Notes: generated by a model not told the origin, from the letters alone. Shown: positions 33,303 to 42,333, counted from the first letter of the stretch. The stretch: DNA of 64,000 nt from Streptomyces sp. SID13726 (GCF_010548375.1 NZ_JAAGLY010000014.1:1-64000); one strand, 5' to 3'. Made by a program: numbers and translations.

Positions 33303-33371
33303 GCCCTCGGCACCCCATGCCCTCGGCGCACCCCATGCCGTCGGCGCGCCCCATGCCCTCGGCACCCGCAT
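33303..33371 (+). repeat. Short GC-rich tandem repeat between repressor and binding-protein genes
   Basis: Four units of 16, 18, 18 and 17 bp, each beginning GCCCTCGGC (GCCGTCGGC in the third) and ending CAT, run from 33303 to 33371. A looser run of ACCT/ACCC words precedes it (33214-33245). It lies in the 211-bp gap inside the operon, 25 bp before the binding-protein start. It may be only slipped-strand expansion. Confidence 0.7.
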
Positions 33372-33395
33372 GCCCAGAACAAAGGACCTCCCGAG

Positions 33396-34643
33396 ATGAA
33401 CAGCTCCTCCAGACAGCGCCGTCTGACCGCCGCGGCCCTCACCGCCCTGGCCGTCGCGGTCAGCGCCACCGCCTGCTCCTCCGGCTCGGGCAGCAGCGGC
33501 ACCGAGGGCGCCGACAGCGGCACGTACACCGTCTGGGACCCGTACCCGCAGTTCGCCAAGGGCTCCGCCTGGACCACCCTGCTCGACAAGTGCGGCTCCG
33601 AGGCCGGAGTGAAGGTCAAGCGCACCGGCTTCGACACCAGCGACCTCGCCAACAAGACACTCCTCGCCGCCCAGCAGGGCAACTCCCCGGACCTCCTCAT
33701 CGTCGACAACCCGGTCGTCTCCACCCTCGCCGAGGCGGGCGTGCTCACCACCACCGACGAGAGCAAGCTCGACACCTCCAAGGCCGACCCCAACCTGCTC
33801 GCGGCCGGCCAGTCCGGCGGCAAGACCTACGGCACCCCGATCGGCGCCAACACCCTCGCCCTCTACTACAACAAGGACGTCCTGAAGGCGGCCGGCGTGG
33901 ACATCGCCTCCGTCAAGGACTGGAACTCCCTGACGGCGGCCCTCGCGAAGGTCAAGAAGGCCGGCAAGAAGGGCATCACCTTCTCCGCGATCGGCACCGA
34001 GGAAGGCAGCTTCCAGTTCCTGCCCTGGTTCTGGGGCTCGGGCGCGAAGCTCACCCAACTCGACTCCGCGCAGGGCGTGTCCGCGCTGACCCTGTGGAAG
34101 AACTGGCTGTCCGACGGCTACGCCCCCAACTCCGTCCTCAACAACACCCAGACCACCAGCTGGCAGGAGTTCGCGAGCGGCGATTACGCCTTCGCCGAGA
34201 ACGGCACCTGGCAGCTCGCCAACGCCGAGAAGGCCGGATTCCCCTACGGCGTCCTGCCGATCCCCGGCGCCACCGGAGGCTCGGCCCCCGCCCCGACCGG
34301 CGGCGAGTTCGTCACCCTGCCCGTCCAGGACGACACCGGCCGCTACGCCATCTCCCAGAAGCTGGCCGCCTGCCTGACCAGCAGCGAGAACCTCCTGGAG
34401 ACCGACAACACGCTGTCCTACGTGGCCCCCACCTCCGAGGTCCAGGACAAGCAGGTCGCCGCGAACGCCGCCCTGAAGCCGTGGGTGGAGGCGGTCAAGT
34501 CCGCCAAGGGACGTACCAGCGACGATCTGGGCACCAAGTACCCGAAGATCTCCGAGCAGCTGTGGAAGGCCGTCCAGTCCACCCTCAGCGGCTCCAAGTC
34601 GCCCAAGGACGCGCTGAGTTCGGCGCAGTCCGCGGTCAAGTGA
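33396..34643 (+). CDS. Sugar ABC transporter solute-binding lipoprotein
   Basis: 415 residues. The signal peptide ends in a lipobox (SATACSS, Cys at about residue 27), so the mature protein is membrane-anchored. It then follows the type-1 extracellular solute-binding pattern (MalE/UgpB-like), with YGTPIGANTLALYYNKDVLKAAG and WQEFASGDYAFAENGTW. It binds an oligosaccharide released by the secreted glycosidases. Its stop lies 1 bp before the first permease start. Confidence 0.93.
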   Translation: MNSSSRQRRLTAAALTALAVAVSATACSSGSGSSGTEGADSGTYTVWDPYPQFAKGSAWTTLLDKCGSEAGVKVKRTGFDTSDLANKTLLAAQQGNSPDLLIVDNPVVSTLAEAGVLTTTDESKLDTSKADPNLLAAGQSGGKTYGTPIGANTLALYYNKDVLKAAGVDIASVKDWNSLTAALAKVKKAGKKGITFSAIGTEEGSFQFLPWFWGSGAKLTQLDSAQGVSALTLWKNWLSDGYAPNSVLNNTQTTSWQEFASGDYAFAENGTWQLANAEKAGFPYGVLPIPGATGGSAPAPTGGEFVTLPVQDDTGRYAISQKLAACLTSSENLLETDNTLSYVAPTSEVQDKQVAANAALKPWVEAVKSAKGRTSDDLGTKYPKISEQLWKAVQSTLSGSKSPKDALSSAQSAVK

Positions 34644-34644
34644 C

Positions 34645-35613
34645 ATGGGACCGACGAAGCAGACGACCCGCCCGCTGAACCAGCGGTCCGCGCGGGCCCC
34701 GGTCGCCCCGCCACCGGCGGCGGACCGCCGCGGGCGTTCCCCGCAGTGGGCCGCCTGGGCGTTCCTCGCCCCCGTGACCCTCTACCTCGCCCTCTTCTAC
34801 GCCTATCCGCTGTACCGCAACCTCGACCTGAGCCTGCGCGACTACACCGTGCGCTCCTTCGTGCAGGGCAACGCGCCCTTCACCGGCCTGAAGAACTACC
34901 GGACCGTCCTGGACGACCCGACCTTCGCCCCGGCGCTGCTGCACACCGTGGTCTTCACCGTCGTGTGCCTTGCCTTCCAGTACGCCATCGGCCTGGCCCT
35001 CGCGGTCTTCTTCCACCAGAACTTCCGGCTCTCCGCCACCCTGCGCGCCCTGTTCCTGGTGCCGTGGCTGCTGCCGCTGATCGTGTCGGCCTCCACCTGG
35101 TCGTGGATGCTCAACAGCGACTCCGGCATCGTCAACTCCCTGCTGGGCGGCCTCGGGTTCGACCCGGTGAACTGGCTGACCTCGCCGTCCTGGTCGCTGG
35201 CCTCGGTGATCATCGCGAACATCTGGATCGGCGTGCCGTTCAACCTCGTCGTGCTCCACAGCGGCCTCCAGTCCATCCCCGCCAGCCTGTACGAGGCAGC
35301 CGCGCTCGACGGCGCGAACGCCTGGCAGCGGTTCTGGAGCATCACCTTCCCGCTGCTGCGCCCGGTGTCGGCGATCACCCTGCTGCTCGGCCTGATCTAC
35401 ACCCTCAAGGTCTTCGACATCATCTGGATCATGACCAAGGGCGGCCCTGCGGACTCCTCGACCACCTTCGCCACCTGGTCCTACCAGCTCGGCTTCGGCA
35501 ACCTCCTGCCCGCGTTCGGGCCGGGAGCCGCCGTCGGCAACCTGCTGGTGGTCGCCGCGCTGGCCTTCGGCCTGGTGTACGTGCGGGTCCAGCGCAAGCA
35601 GGCGCTGTCATGA
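34645..35613 (+). CDS. Sugar ABC transporter permease, MalF type
   Basis: 322 residues with six membrane segments and the cytoplasmic EAA loop EAAALDGANAWQRFWSITFPLL, which contacts the ATPase. It forms the channel together with the permease at 35650. No ATP-binding gene is present in the locus; such Streptomyces importers commonly borrow the shared MsiK ATPase, which is inferred here. Confidence 0.92.
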   Translation: MGPTKQTTRPLNQRSARAPVAPPPAADRRGRSPQWAAWAFLAPVTLYLALFYAYPLYRNLDLSLRDYTVRSFVQGNAPFTGLKNYRTVLDDPTFAPALLHTVVFTVVCLAFQYAIGLALAVFFHQNFRLSATLRALFLVPWLLPLIVSASTWSWMLNSDSGIVNSLLGGLGFDPVNWLTSPSWSLASVIIANIWIGVPFNLVVLHSGLQSIPASLYEAAALDGANAWQRFWSITFPLLRPVSAITLLLGLIYTLKVFDIIWIMTKGGPADSSTTFATWSYQLGFGNLLPAFGPGAAVGNLLVVAALAFGLVYVRVQRKQALS

Positions 35614-35653
35614 GACATCGGGTGCCGTCATGAGAAAGCGAGCGCTGTCATGA
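35601..35653 (+). repeat. Triplicated 20-bp ATGA start/stop junction with two 7-codon frames
   Basis: The permease-1 stop overlaps an ATG as ATGA at 35610. That ATG opens a 7-codon frame whose TGA overlaps another ATG at 35630, which opens a second 7-codon frame whose TGA overlaps the true permease-2 start at 35650. The spacing is exactly 20 bp and each junction reads TCATGAG, preceded by GCGCTG or GTGCCG. It looks like a duplicated translational-coupling site. Confidence 0.75.
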
Positions 35654-36459
35654 GCAAGTCCCTGAAGACGGCCCTCGGGCTCCTGCTGACCGGGATCATG
35701 CTCTTCCCGGTCTACTGGATGGTCAACGTGTCCTTCACCCGCGACCAGGACATGCGCAAGAGCCCACCGGACCTCTTCCCCACCCACGGCACCCTCGCCG
35801 GCTACCGCACGGTCCTCGGCGAGCAGCTGCCCTACCTCGGCACCAGCCTCGTCGTCGGCCTCGGCACCGTCGCCCTCACCGTGGCCCTGGCCGCACCCGC
35901 CGGTTACGCCCTGGCCAAGCTGCGCCCGCGCGGCGGCGGAGTCCTCAGCTTCCTGCTGCTGGCCGCCCAGATGATCCCCGGCATCATCATGGCGATGGGC
36001 TTCTACGCCATCTACCTCCAGCTGGGCCTGCTGCACTCCGTCCCCGGCCTGATCGTCGCCGACTCCACCCTGGCCGTGCCCTTCGCGGTGCTGATCTTCA
36101 CGGCGTTCATGTCCGGCATCCCCGGCGAACTGCTCCAGGCCGCGCAGATGGACGGCGCGAGGGCCCTGCGGATCTTCTGGTCGGTCGTGCTGCCGATGAG
36201 CCGCAACGCCGTCGTCACCGTGTCCCTGTTCGCCTTCCTGTGGTCCTGGTCCGACTTCGTCTTCGCCGGCACGCTCGTCAACGGCGGTGCCCAGGAGCCG
36301 ATCACGCTCGGCATCTACCACTACATCGGCAACAACAACCAGGAGTGGAACGCCATCATGGCCACCGCCGTCGTGGCCTCGCTGCCCGCCGCGGTGATCC
36401 TCGTCCTCGCCCAGCGCTACGTGGCCGCCGGTGTGACCGCCGGTGCCGTGAAGGACTGA
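35650..36459 (+). CDS. Sugar ABC transporter permease, MalG type
   Basis: 269 residues with six membrane segments. The EAA-like loop reads QAAQMDGARALRIFWSVVLPM. It begins at the third ATG of the triplicated junction because only that frame stays open. It pairs with the upstream permease. The 58 bp that follow separate it from the intracellular glycosidase. Confidence 0.92.
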   Translation: MSKSLKTALGLLLTGIMLFPVYWMVNVSFTRDQDMRKSPPDLFPTHGTLAGYRTVLGEQLPYLGTSLVVGLGTVALTVALAAPAGYALAKLRPRGGGVLSFLLLAAQMIPGIIMAMGFYAIYLQLGLLHSVPGLIVADSTLAVPFAVLIFTAFMSGIPGELLQAAQMDGARALRIFWSVVLPMSRNAVVTVSLFAFLWSWSDFVFAGTLVNGGAQEPITLGIYHYIGNNNQEWNAIMATAVVASLPAAVILVLAQRYVAAGVTAGAVKD

Positions 36460-36516
36460 GCCCCCCACCCTGTCACCCCGACCGGTGCCCCCTGCTCCAG
36501 AAACGAGTCACACCAC

Positions 36517-38253
36517 ATGACCGCCGCCCCCTCCGGCCCGGCCTTCGACGTCCATGACATCCCCTTCAGCACCCACGGATCCTGGTTCGACATCTCGCCC
36601 GTGGTCGCGGAGAAGACCTACGCCGACGACCTCCACCTCGTCTCGCACCAGAACGGCATGCACGCCGTCCTGCGCCTGCTCCCCGTCGACCCGGCCACCG
36701 GAGCCCGGGCCGCCACCCGCGTCGAGGCGAGCCCCGGCCTGCTCAGCTGGACCGGCGAGAACGGCCGCGTCGACCTCGCCTACGAGTCCCCGGACACCGT
36801 CCGGCTGCGGGGGAGAGGCCTGGGCCTCGGTGTCCTCGCCGCCGCCCACGCCCTGACCCCGTTCAGCGGGACCTACTTCTTCCACGACCCGGCGGCCGAC
36901 GCGCACGTGTTCACCTCCTACGAGACCGGCCGCCGCTACCGCGTCACCACGCTGTCCGGCACCCTCGCAGACCCGGCCGGAGCCCAGGCCCTCGGCACGG
37001 CCGAGCGCGGGCTCACCGTGACCGCGCCGGGCGACGGAGCCTGGGAGATCGCGGTCGAGGAACTCGACACCGCCCGCCCGCCGTACACGTCGTCCGCGTC
37101 CTTCGACGACGTCACGGAGGCCGCGCGGGGCGCGTTCCGCGACTTCGCCGACGCGGTGGCCCCCTGGCGCTCGCCGGACACCCCGGCCGCCGAACTCGCC
37201 GCCTACGTCCTGTGGTCGGCGACCGTACGCCCCACCGGCCTGGTCACCCGGCCCGCCGTACTGATGTCCAAGCACTGGATGGACAAGGTCTGGAGCTGGG
37301 ACCACTGCTTCAACGCCCTGGCCCTCGCGCCCGGTTGCCCCGACCTTGCCTTGGACCAGTTCCACCTGCCCTTCGACCACCAGGACGACAGCGGAGCCCT
37401 GCCGGACTCCGTCACCCACTCCGAGGTCCTCCACAACTTCGTCAAGCCCCCCATCCACGGCTGGGCCTACGGCCGTCTGCGCCGCCGCCTGCCGACCCCG
37501 CCGAGCCGGGCCGAACTGACCCTGGCCTACACCCGGTTGGCGCGCTGGACCGACTTCTGGATCACCGCCCGAAGAGCCCCCGGCGCCCGGCTGCCCCACT
37601 ACCAGCACGGCAACGACAGCGGCTGGGACAACGCCACCGCCTTCGACCCCGAGCGGGTGGTCGTCACCGCCGACCTCGCCGCGTTCCTCGTCCTCCAGCT
37701 CCGCGAACTAGCCGACCTCGCAAAGGAGTTGGGGAAGACGGACGAAGCGCACCGGTGGGCGGCCGGCGCCGAGGAGACACAGACGGCACTGCTCGACGAA
37801 CTCTGGGCCGACGACCGGTTCGTGGCCCGCGGAGTGGCCACCGGCGACACCTGGACCAGCGCCGGCCTCCTCGACCTCATGCCCGTCGTCCTCGGCGAGC
37901 ACCTGCCCGACGACATCGGCAGCACCCTCGCCGACCACATCAAGGCCCACCTGACCCCGTACGGCCTCGCCACCGAACTGACCACCTCACCGCACTACTT
38001 GGCCGACGGCTACTGGCGCGGCCCGATCTGGGCCCCGGCCACCGTCCTGGTCGAGGACGGCCTGCGCCGCGCCGGGCACCACCGCCTCGCCGACGACATC
38101 AGCGCCCGCTTCCGCGCCCTGTGCGAGGCCCACGGCTTCGCCGAGAACTTCGACGCCCTCACCGGAACGGGTCTGCGCGACCGCGCCTACACCTGGACCG
38201 CGGCCGGCTACCTCCTGCTGGCCGAGGCGCACGCCCACCGAGAGAGCCGCTGA
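36517..38253 (+). CDS. Cytoplasmic (alpha/alpha)6 glycosidase, MGH1/GH63-like
   Basis: 578 residues without a signal peptide. The N-terminal 180 residues are beta-rich. The rest is an (alpha/alpha)6 barrel with KVWSWDHCFNALAL, FDHQDDSGALPDSVTHSEV and HGNDSGWDNATAFD, the acidic active-site segments of the GH63/MGH1-like group, which invert alpha-linked sugars. TSPHYLADGYWRGPIWAPAT near the end is also typical. It probably cleaves the oligosaccharide delivered by the importer. The exact linkage is unknown. Confidence 0.8.
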   Translation: MTAAPSGPAFDVHDIPFSTHGSWFDISPVVAEKTYADDLHLVSHQNGMHAVLRLLPVDPATGARAATRVEASPGLLSWTGENGRVDLAYESPDTVRLRGRGLGLGVLAAAHALTPFSGTYFFHDPAADAHVFTSYETGRRYRVTTLSGTLADPAGAQALGTAERGLTVTAPGDGAWEIAVEELDTARPPYTSSASFDDVTEAARGAFRDFADAVAPWRSPDTPAAELAAYVLWSATVRPTGLVTRPAVLMSKHWMDKVWSWDHCFNALALAPGCPDLALDQFHLPFDHQDDSGALPDSVTHSEVLHNFVKPPIHGWAYGRLRRRLPTPPSRAELTLAYTRLARWTDFWITARRAPGARLPHYQHGNDSGWDNATAFDPERVVVTADLAAFLVLQLRELADLAKELGKTDEAHRWAAGAEETQTALLDELWADDRFVARGVATGDTWTSAGLLDLMPVVLGEHLPDDIGSTLADHIKAHLTPYGLATELTTSPHYLADGYWRGPIWAPATVLVEDGLRRAGHHRLADDISARFRALCEAHGFAENFDALTGTGLRDRAYTWTAAGYLLLAEAHAHRESR

Positions 38254-38270
38254 ACACCAAACCCCCGGCC

Positions 38271-38293
38271 CCGGGGCCACAGCGGGGCCCCGG
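38271..38293 (+). terminator. Hairpin between the two glycosidase genes
   Basis: CCGGGGCC (38271-38278) pairs with GGCCCCGG (38286-38293) across a 7-nt loop, directly after the stop at 38253. It could weaken read-through into the next gene or protect the upstream message. Confidence 0.45.
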
Positions 38294-38324
38294 TTCCCCC
38301 TCCCTCCCCTCCAGGAGCCGCACC

Positions 38325-40172
38325 ATGCCCACCAACGTCCCCAGATCGACGACCCGCACCGGCCGGCGAACGCTCTCGTCCGCCGCCGTCCTCCTCGCCG
38401 CCCTGGCCACGACCCTGGTCCCGGTGACCCCCGCCGCGGCCGCCGACACCGGCGTCACCGTCGACTTCGCCACGGCGGGCGGCGCCCCCACCTACCACGC
38501 CTCCGGAACGATCTACGGCATGACGCCGAACGGCTCGCTCCCGCAGGACCACTTCTTCAAGGACATCAAGTGGCACTTCATGCGGGCCGGGGGCGCGCAG
38601 CTCAACAGCGGCGGCTACGCCACCAGCCTCGCCGACTACCGGACCCGCTGGAACTCGACGCTCGCCCAGTACCAGCGCACCGCCGCCCTCGGCGGCACCT
38701 TCGTCCTGCTGCCCCACGACCTGTGGGGCGCCGACGGCACCACCAGCCAGGGCTGGCCCGGCGACAACGGTGACTGGACGCAGTTCGACGACTTCGTCAC
38801 CCAGCTCATCGGCGACGTCAAGGCCAACAACATGACCGTCCAGTGGGACCTGTGGAACGAGCCCGACGGCAGCGGCTTCTGGAAGCCCTCGCAGGCGCAG
38901 TACCTGCAGATGTGGTCGCGCTTCTACGCCAAGGTCCGCGCCGCCTTCCCGAACCAGCTCATCGTCGGCCCGAGCATCGCCGGCCAGCCCAACTCCTCCA
39001 ACAGCTGGTGGACGACGTACCTGAACTACGTGAAGGCCAACGACGTCGCCCCCGACATCTACAGCTGGCACGACGAGCCCGGTGACCCGGTCACCGACGT
39101 CGGCCGCGCCAACTCCACGCTCGCGGCGGCCGGGTTGACGAACACCCGGGCGTACCAGATCAACGAGTACGCCACCTCGTCCATGCAGTCCCCGGGCGGC
39201 GGCGCCTGGTTCATCGGCCGTCTGGAGCGGGCCGGTGCCGACGGGCTGCGCGGCAACTGGGCCTCCGGCACCAACCTCCACGACTACGAGGCCGCCCTGC
39301 TCACCAAGAACAGCGCGGGCCAGTACCTGCCGCTGGGCGAGTGGTTCATGTACCGCTACTACGGCTCGCAGACCGGCAACATCGTCAACCTCGTGCCCGG
39401 CACCGGCACCGACGGCCTCGCCACCAAGGACAACACCGCGAGGAACGCCAAGATCCTGCTCGGCAGCAGCGGCAACACCGGCACCGTCACCGTGAATCTC
39501 ACCGGCCTCGGCAGCACCTCGGTGGTGGAGAGCGGCAAGGTCCGTGCCGTCGTCCAGCGCGTCCCGTACAACAACGGTGCCGCGGTGGCCGGTCCCGAGA
39601 CGATCTCCGACACCACCCTGACCGTCGGTAACAACGCGGCCTCCGTGAGCATCCCCTGGAGCAGCGCCAAGGACGGCTGGACCGTCACCCTGCTGCCGCC
39701 GTCCGAGACGACCGTCTCCACCGTCGCGGTCAGCCAGAACAGCGGGCAGTGCCTGGACGACACCGGCCTGAGCAAAGCGAACAACACGCAGTACCAGCAG
39801 TGGAACTGCGAGGGCGGCTACCAGCAGATGCTCGACCTCAAGCCCGTCAGCGGCAGGACGAACACCTACACCGTCGTCGACGAGCTCAGCGGCAAGTGCC
39901 TGGACGTGTCCGGGGCCTCGACCGCCGACGGCGCCGCCGTCATCCAGTACACCTGCAACGGCGCCACCAACCAGCAGTTCACCCTGAACCCCGTGACCGC
40001 CCTGGGCAACGGCAAGGACTACCAGCTGGTCGCCGTCCACAGCGGCAAGTGCGTCGACGTCAGCAACGTCTCGACCACGGCCGGGGCACTGGTCCACCAG
40101 TGGACCTGCGACGCGGCGAGCGCGCTCGGCACCAAGAAGAACCAGATCTGGCGGCTGCTCGGCAAGAGCTGA
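38325..40172 (+). CDS. Secreted clan-A glycosidase (GH39-like) with a ricin-type lectin domain
   Basis: 615 residues from ATG 38325 after CAGGAG. A signal peptide ends near residue 38 (PAAAADTG). The catalytic barrel (about 45-375) has WDLWNEPDGSGFW (acid/base Glu) and YQINEYAT (nucleophile Glu). A beta-sandwich follows, then a ricin-type trefoil (about 470-615) with repeated GQCLDDTG, GKCLDVSG and GKCVDVS motifs and QxW-like repeats. It shares clan and likely substrate with the larger enzyme at 28161 and lies downstream of the LacI-ABC operon. Confidence 0.87.
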   Translation: MPTNVPRSTTRTGRRTLSSAAVLLAALATTLVPVTPAAAADTGVTVDFATAGGAPTYHASGTIYGMTPNGSLPQDHFFKDIKWHFMRAGGAQLNSGGYATSLADYRTRWNSTLAQYQRTAALGGTFVLLPHDLWGADGTTSQGWPGDNGDWTQFDDFVTQLIGDVKANNMTVQWDLWNEPDGSGFWKPSQAQYLQMWSRFYAKVRAAFPNQLIVGPSIAGQPNSSNSWWTTYLNYVKANDVAPDIYSWHDEPGDPVTDVGRANSTLAAAGLTNTRAYQINEYATSSMQSPGGGAWFIGRLERAGADGLRGNWASGTNLHDYEAALLTKNSAGQYLPLGEWFMYRYYGSQTGNIVNLVPGTGTDGLATKDNTARNAKILLGSSGNTGTVTVNLTGLGSTSVVESGKVRAVVQRVPYNNGAAVAGPETISDTTLTVGNNAASVSIPWSSAKDGWTVTLLPPSETTVSTVAVSQNSGQCLDDTGLSKANNTQYQQWNCEGGYQQMLDLKPVSGRTNTYTVVDELSGKCLDVSGASTADGAAVIQYTCNGATNQQFTLNPVTALGNGKDYQLVAVHSGKCVDVSNVSTTAGALVHQWTCDAASALGTKKNQIWRLLGKS

Positions 40173-40185
40173 CCCGACGGCGTCC

Positions 40186-40253
40186 CCAGGGCGCACGAAC
40201 CGGGGCGGGCGGCGCAGGATCGGGGGCAGACCGCCGGGCCGTGTGCGCCCTGG
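40186..40253 (+). terminator. Long-stem inverted repeat after the lectin-glycosidase gene
   Basis: CCAGGGCGCAC (40186-40196) pairs perfectly with GTGCGCCCTGG (40243-40253). The 46-nt interior is itself GC-rich and can form an inner stem. It begins 14 bp after the stop. No T-run follows, as is usual in Streptomyces. Confidence 0.5.
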
Positions 40254-40332
40254 TACGGCCTGCCGCCGGGCGCCTACCGTGACGGCACGGCCCTGCGACA
40301 GGGATGCGGCAGGGCGGAACCTCCTGTGGTCA

Positions 40333-40346
40333 CCGGACGTCCGGTC
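40333..40346. promoter_or_regulatory. 14-bp palindrome upstream of the ATP-grasp gene
   Basis: ACCGGACGTCCGGT is perfectly symmetric and lies about 145 bp before the start at 40491. A regulatory role is only a guess. Confidence 0.3.
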
Positions 40347-40490
40347 CGGTCGCCGGCCGGGTGCGGTGCGGCGGCACGGGCGATGCCCCGGCGATCACGC
40401 GCGCGACAGGAACCACCCCTGAGTCCGCTCGGCCGCGCAAACCGGGAGCCCGCGGCACGAGTGTGCGTCGAGAGCTCCGTGGAGGCAGCC

Positions 40491-41492
40491 GTGCACCGAC
40501 CCCGCGTCGCGCTGATCGCCGACCCCACCTCGCCCGAGGGCTGCCGCGAGTACCTGGCCCGGGCGGTCGAACTGCTCACCGGGGCACCGCCGGTCCGGAT
40601 CGACTCCCGGCACTTCGCCGCCGGCGGCACCGGGCGCGCGGTGCCCGAGCGGGGACGGTTACGCCTGAGCGTCCCCGAACAGGGCCTGGACGTGCGGCCC
40701 GACGTGGTCGTCCTGTACGAGATCCAGCCGCACCGGCGCCGGGCGCTGGCCGGCTTCCAGCGGCTGCTGCGGCGGCACGGCGCGGTGAGCCTGGCCGGTG
40801 ACCCCGAGGCGTGGCGGACGGCGACCGAGAAGAACCTGACCGTCGGGCGGTTCGAGCGCGACGGGGTCGCCCAGATGGAGACCGCCGTGCTGTCCCGGCC
40901 CGGACCCGGTGCGGCGGCGGCCGTCTTCGACCGGCTCGGGCGTGACGTGTGGGCCCGGCCCGTCGTCGGCACCGGCGGCGACGACACCTTCCACCTCACC
41001 ACCGAACCGGCCCTGGAGCGGGCCGCCGCCTTCTACGCCGGGCGCGGCACCGACTGGCTGCTGTCCCGGGACGCCGGGAACGTCACCGCGGAAGGCCACC
41101 GCCACCAGTTCCGGGTCTTCGTCCTGGGTGACCGGATCGTCCACGCCCGGGAGCACGTCCAGCCCGCGCCCGACACGCCCTGCAACACCTGCCGGGGCGC
41201 GACCCCGCTGCACATCGCGCCCGCGGACCTGGACCCGCGCCTGGCCGAACTCGCCGTCGCCGCGACCGAGTCCGTGGGCCTGCCCTTCGCCGGGGTCGAC
41301 CTGGCCGTCGAGAACGGCGGAGTCGTCTTCGAGGTCAACGTCCACCCGGCCTTCGTGGACGGCGAACTGTCCCTGGTGGCCGTCCCGTACATCCAGGCAC
41401 ACCTCGACGCACTGGCCGCCGGGAACGCACCACAGGGAATAGCTCCCCTCCAGGGAGGGGAGCTTCACCGCACCGGTCAGGCGGTCAGCTGA
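40491..41492 (+). CDS. RimK-like ATP-grasp protein
   Basis: 333 residues from GTG 40491, 5 bp after GGAGG (40481-40485). Upstream in-frame codons lack a ribosome site. The central and C-terminal parts show the ATP-grasp fold of RimK-type carboxylate-amine ligases: WARPVVGTGGDDTFHL, HQFRVFVLGDRIVHAREHV and GVDLAVENGGVVFEVNVHPAF (metal-binding Glu and Asn). Such enzymes join amino acids to a carboxylate, but no partner peptide or acid is evident. A TTA codon lies at 40659. The end overlaps the convergent gene by 8 bp. Confidence 0.78.
   Translation: MHRPRVALIADPTSPEGCREYLARAVELLTGAPPVRIDSRHFAAGGTGRAVPERGRLRLSVPEQGLDVRPDVVVLYEIQPHRRRALAGFQRLLRRHGAVSLAGDPEAWRTATEKNLTVGRFERDGVAQMETAVLSRPGPGAAAAVFDRLGRDVWARPVVGTGGDDTFHLTTEPALERAAAFYAGRGTDWLLSRDAGNVTAEGHRHQFRVFVLGDRIVHAREHVQPAPDTPCNTCRGATPLHIAPADLDPRLAELAVAATESVGLPFAGVDLAVENGGVVFEVNVHPAFVDGELSLVAVPYIQAHLDALAAGNAPQGIAPLQGGELHRTGQAVS
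41441..41464. terminator. Hairpin inside the 3' end of the ATP-grasp gene
   Basis: AGCTCCCCTCC and GGAGGGGAGCT form a perfect 11-bp stem with a 2-nt AG centre, within the last 17 codons. The flanking genes converge and overlap, so this is the only place for a shared terminator. It encodes the tail segment IAPLQGGEL. Confidence 0.5.
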
Positions 41493-42333
41493 TGCACAGC
41501 AGGTTGAGCACGCACAGCCCCGCCGGATCGGTGGCGGACGACGAGGGGGTGGTCGTCTCCGAGGTCTGAGAGCTCCCGGAACCCGTGCTCGTGCCGGTTC
41601 CCGAGTCGGTGGCGGTCGTGCCGCTGTCCGTAGCCGTCGACGAAGGGGTCTGCTCCGTCGTCGTGGACGTGGTGGTGCCGGTGTCGGCAGTGGCCGCGAC
41701 CGACGCCGAGAGCGAGGCCTTCGACTGCGACCGCGAGGCGGTCGTCGCCGTCGGCGTGGGCGTGGCGGCGGAGTCCGTGTGGATCGACGAACGGCCGCTC
41801 GTGGACGCCGAACCGGCCGTCCCGCGGTGCGAGGAGACCTTCGTGCCGGGCGTCTTCGTGGCGGCCTGGTGCGCCTCGCCCGGAGTGTCCGCCGTGGGGA
41901 GCGAGTCGTCCGAGGTCGGCACCTCGGCCCCGCCCATGGCTCGGTTGTCCGGCGAAGTGGCCGCCTGGGGACGGCCGTTGGACTGCTGGCTCATCGCCGT
42001 GACGGTCAGTCCGCCGCCGACGAGGGCGACCGCGGTCGCGACCACGGCCTTGCGCTGGCTCTTGCGCCAGCGGGCCCGCTGGCGCCGCCGGGCCGCCCGG
42101 CCCTCCGTGGCCACGGGAGCGTCCGCCACGTCCTCGGTACCGGCCGGGTCGGCGCCGGGCACCGGCTCCTCGTAGCGGCCCGCTTCGTGCCACGTGGGCG
42201 CTTCCTCCCACACCGCCGCGCCCGTCGTCGCGTGGATCTGGACGGGGGGAGCGATGTCGGGGGCGTAGGCGCCGCATCCGGGGCACGCCAGCGCGCCGTT
42301 GAGATGCCGACGGCACGAGGAGCAGTAGTCCAT
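41485..42333 (-). CDS. SCO2400-family zinc-ribbon membrane protein
   Basis: 282 residues from ATG 42333 after AGGAAGACCAG. It opens MDYCSSCRRHLNGALACPGCGAYAPDIAP, with two CxxC pairs forming a zinc ribbon. A basic patch (RRRQRARWRKSQRK), one membrane helix (about 100-120), a long Ser/Thr-rich spacer and the C-terminal LCVLNLLCIS follow. This order matches the Streptomyces SCO2400 family. Function is not established. The topology suggests a cytoplasmic sensor head and a disordered external tail. Confidence 0.82.
   Translation of the reverse strand: MDYCSSCRRHLNGALACPGCGAYAPDIAPPVQIHATTGAAVWEEAPTWHEAGRYEEPVPGADPAGTEDVADAPVATEGRAARRRQRARWRKSQRKAVVATAVALVGGGLTVTAMSQQSNGRPQAATSPDNRAMGGAEVPTSDDSLPTADTPGEAHQAATKTPGTKVSSHRGTAGSASTSGRSSIHTDSAATPTPTATTASRSQSKASLSASVAATADTGTTTSTTTEQTPSSTATDSGTTATDSGTGTSTGSGSSQTSETTTPSSSATDPAGLCVLNLLCIS

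Larger units (their letters stand above)
40173..40490. other. Intergenic region before the ATP-grasp gene
   Basis: No gene is supported in this 318-bp stretch. It contains a terminator-like inverted repeat (40186-40253) and a 14-bp palindrome (40333-40346), listed separately. Confidence 0.5.

Noticed and set aside
33303..33371. The GC-rich tandem repeat as a CRISPR array
   Set aside because: Units are 16-18 bp and contiguous, with no spacers and no cas genes nearby.
35610..35653. The two 7-codon frames as real peptide genes
   Set aside because: They are products of the 20-bp repeat and have no ribosome site of their own. They are better read as a coupling device.
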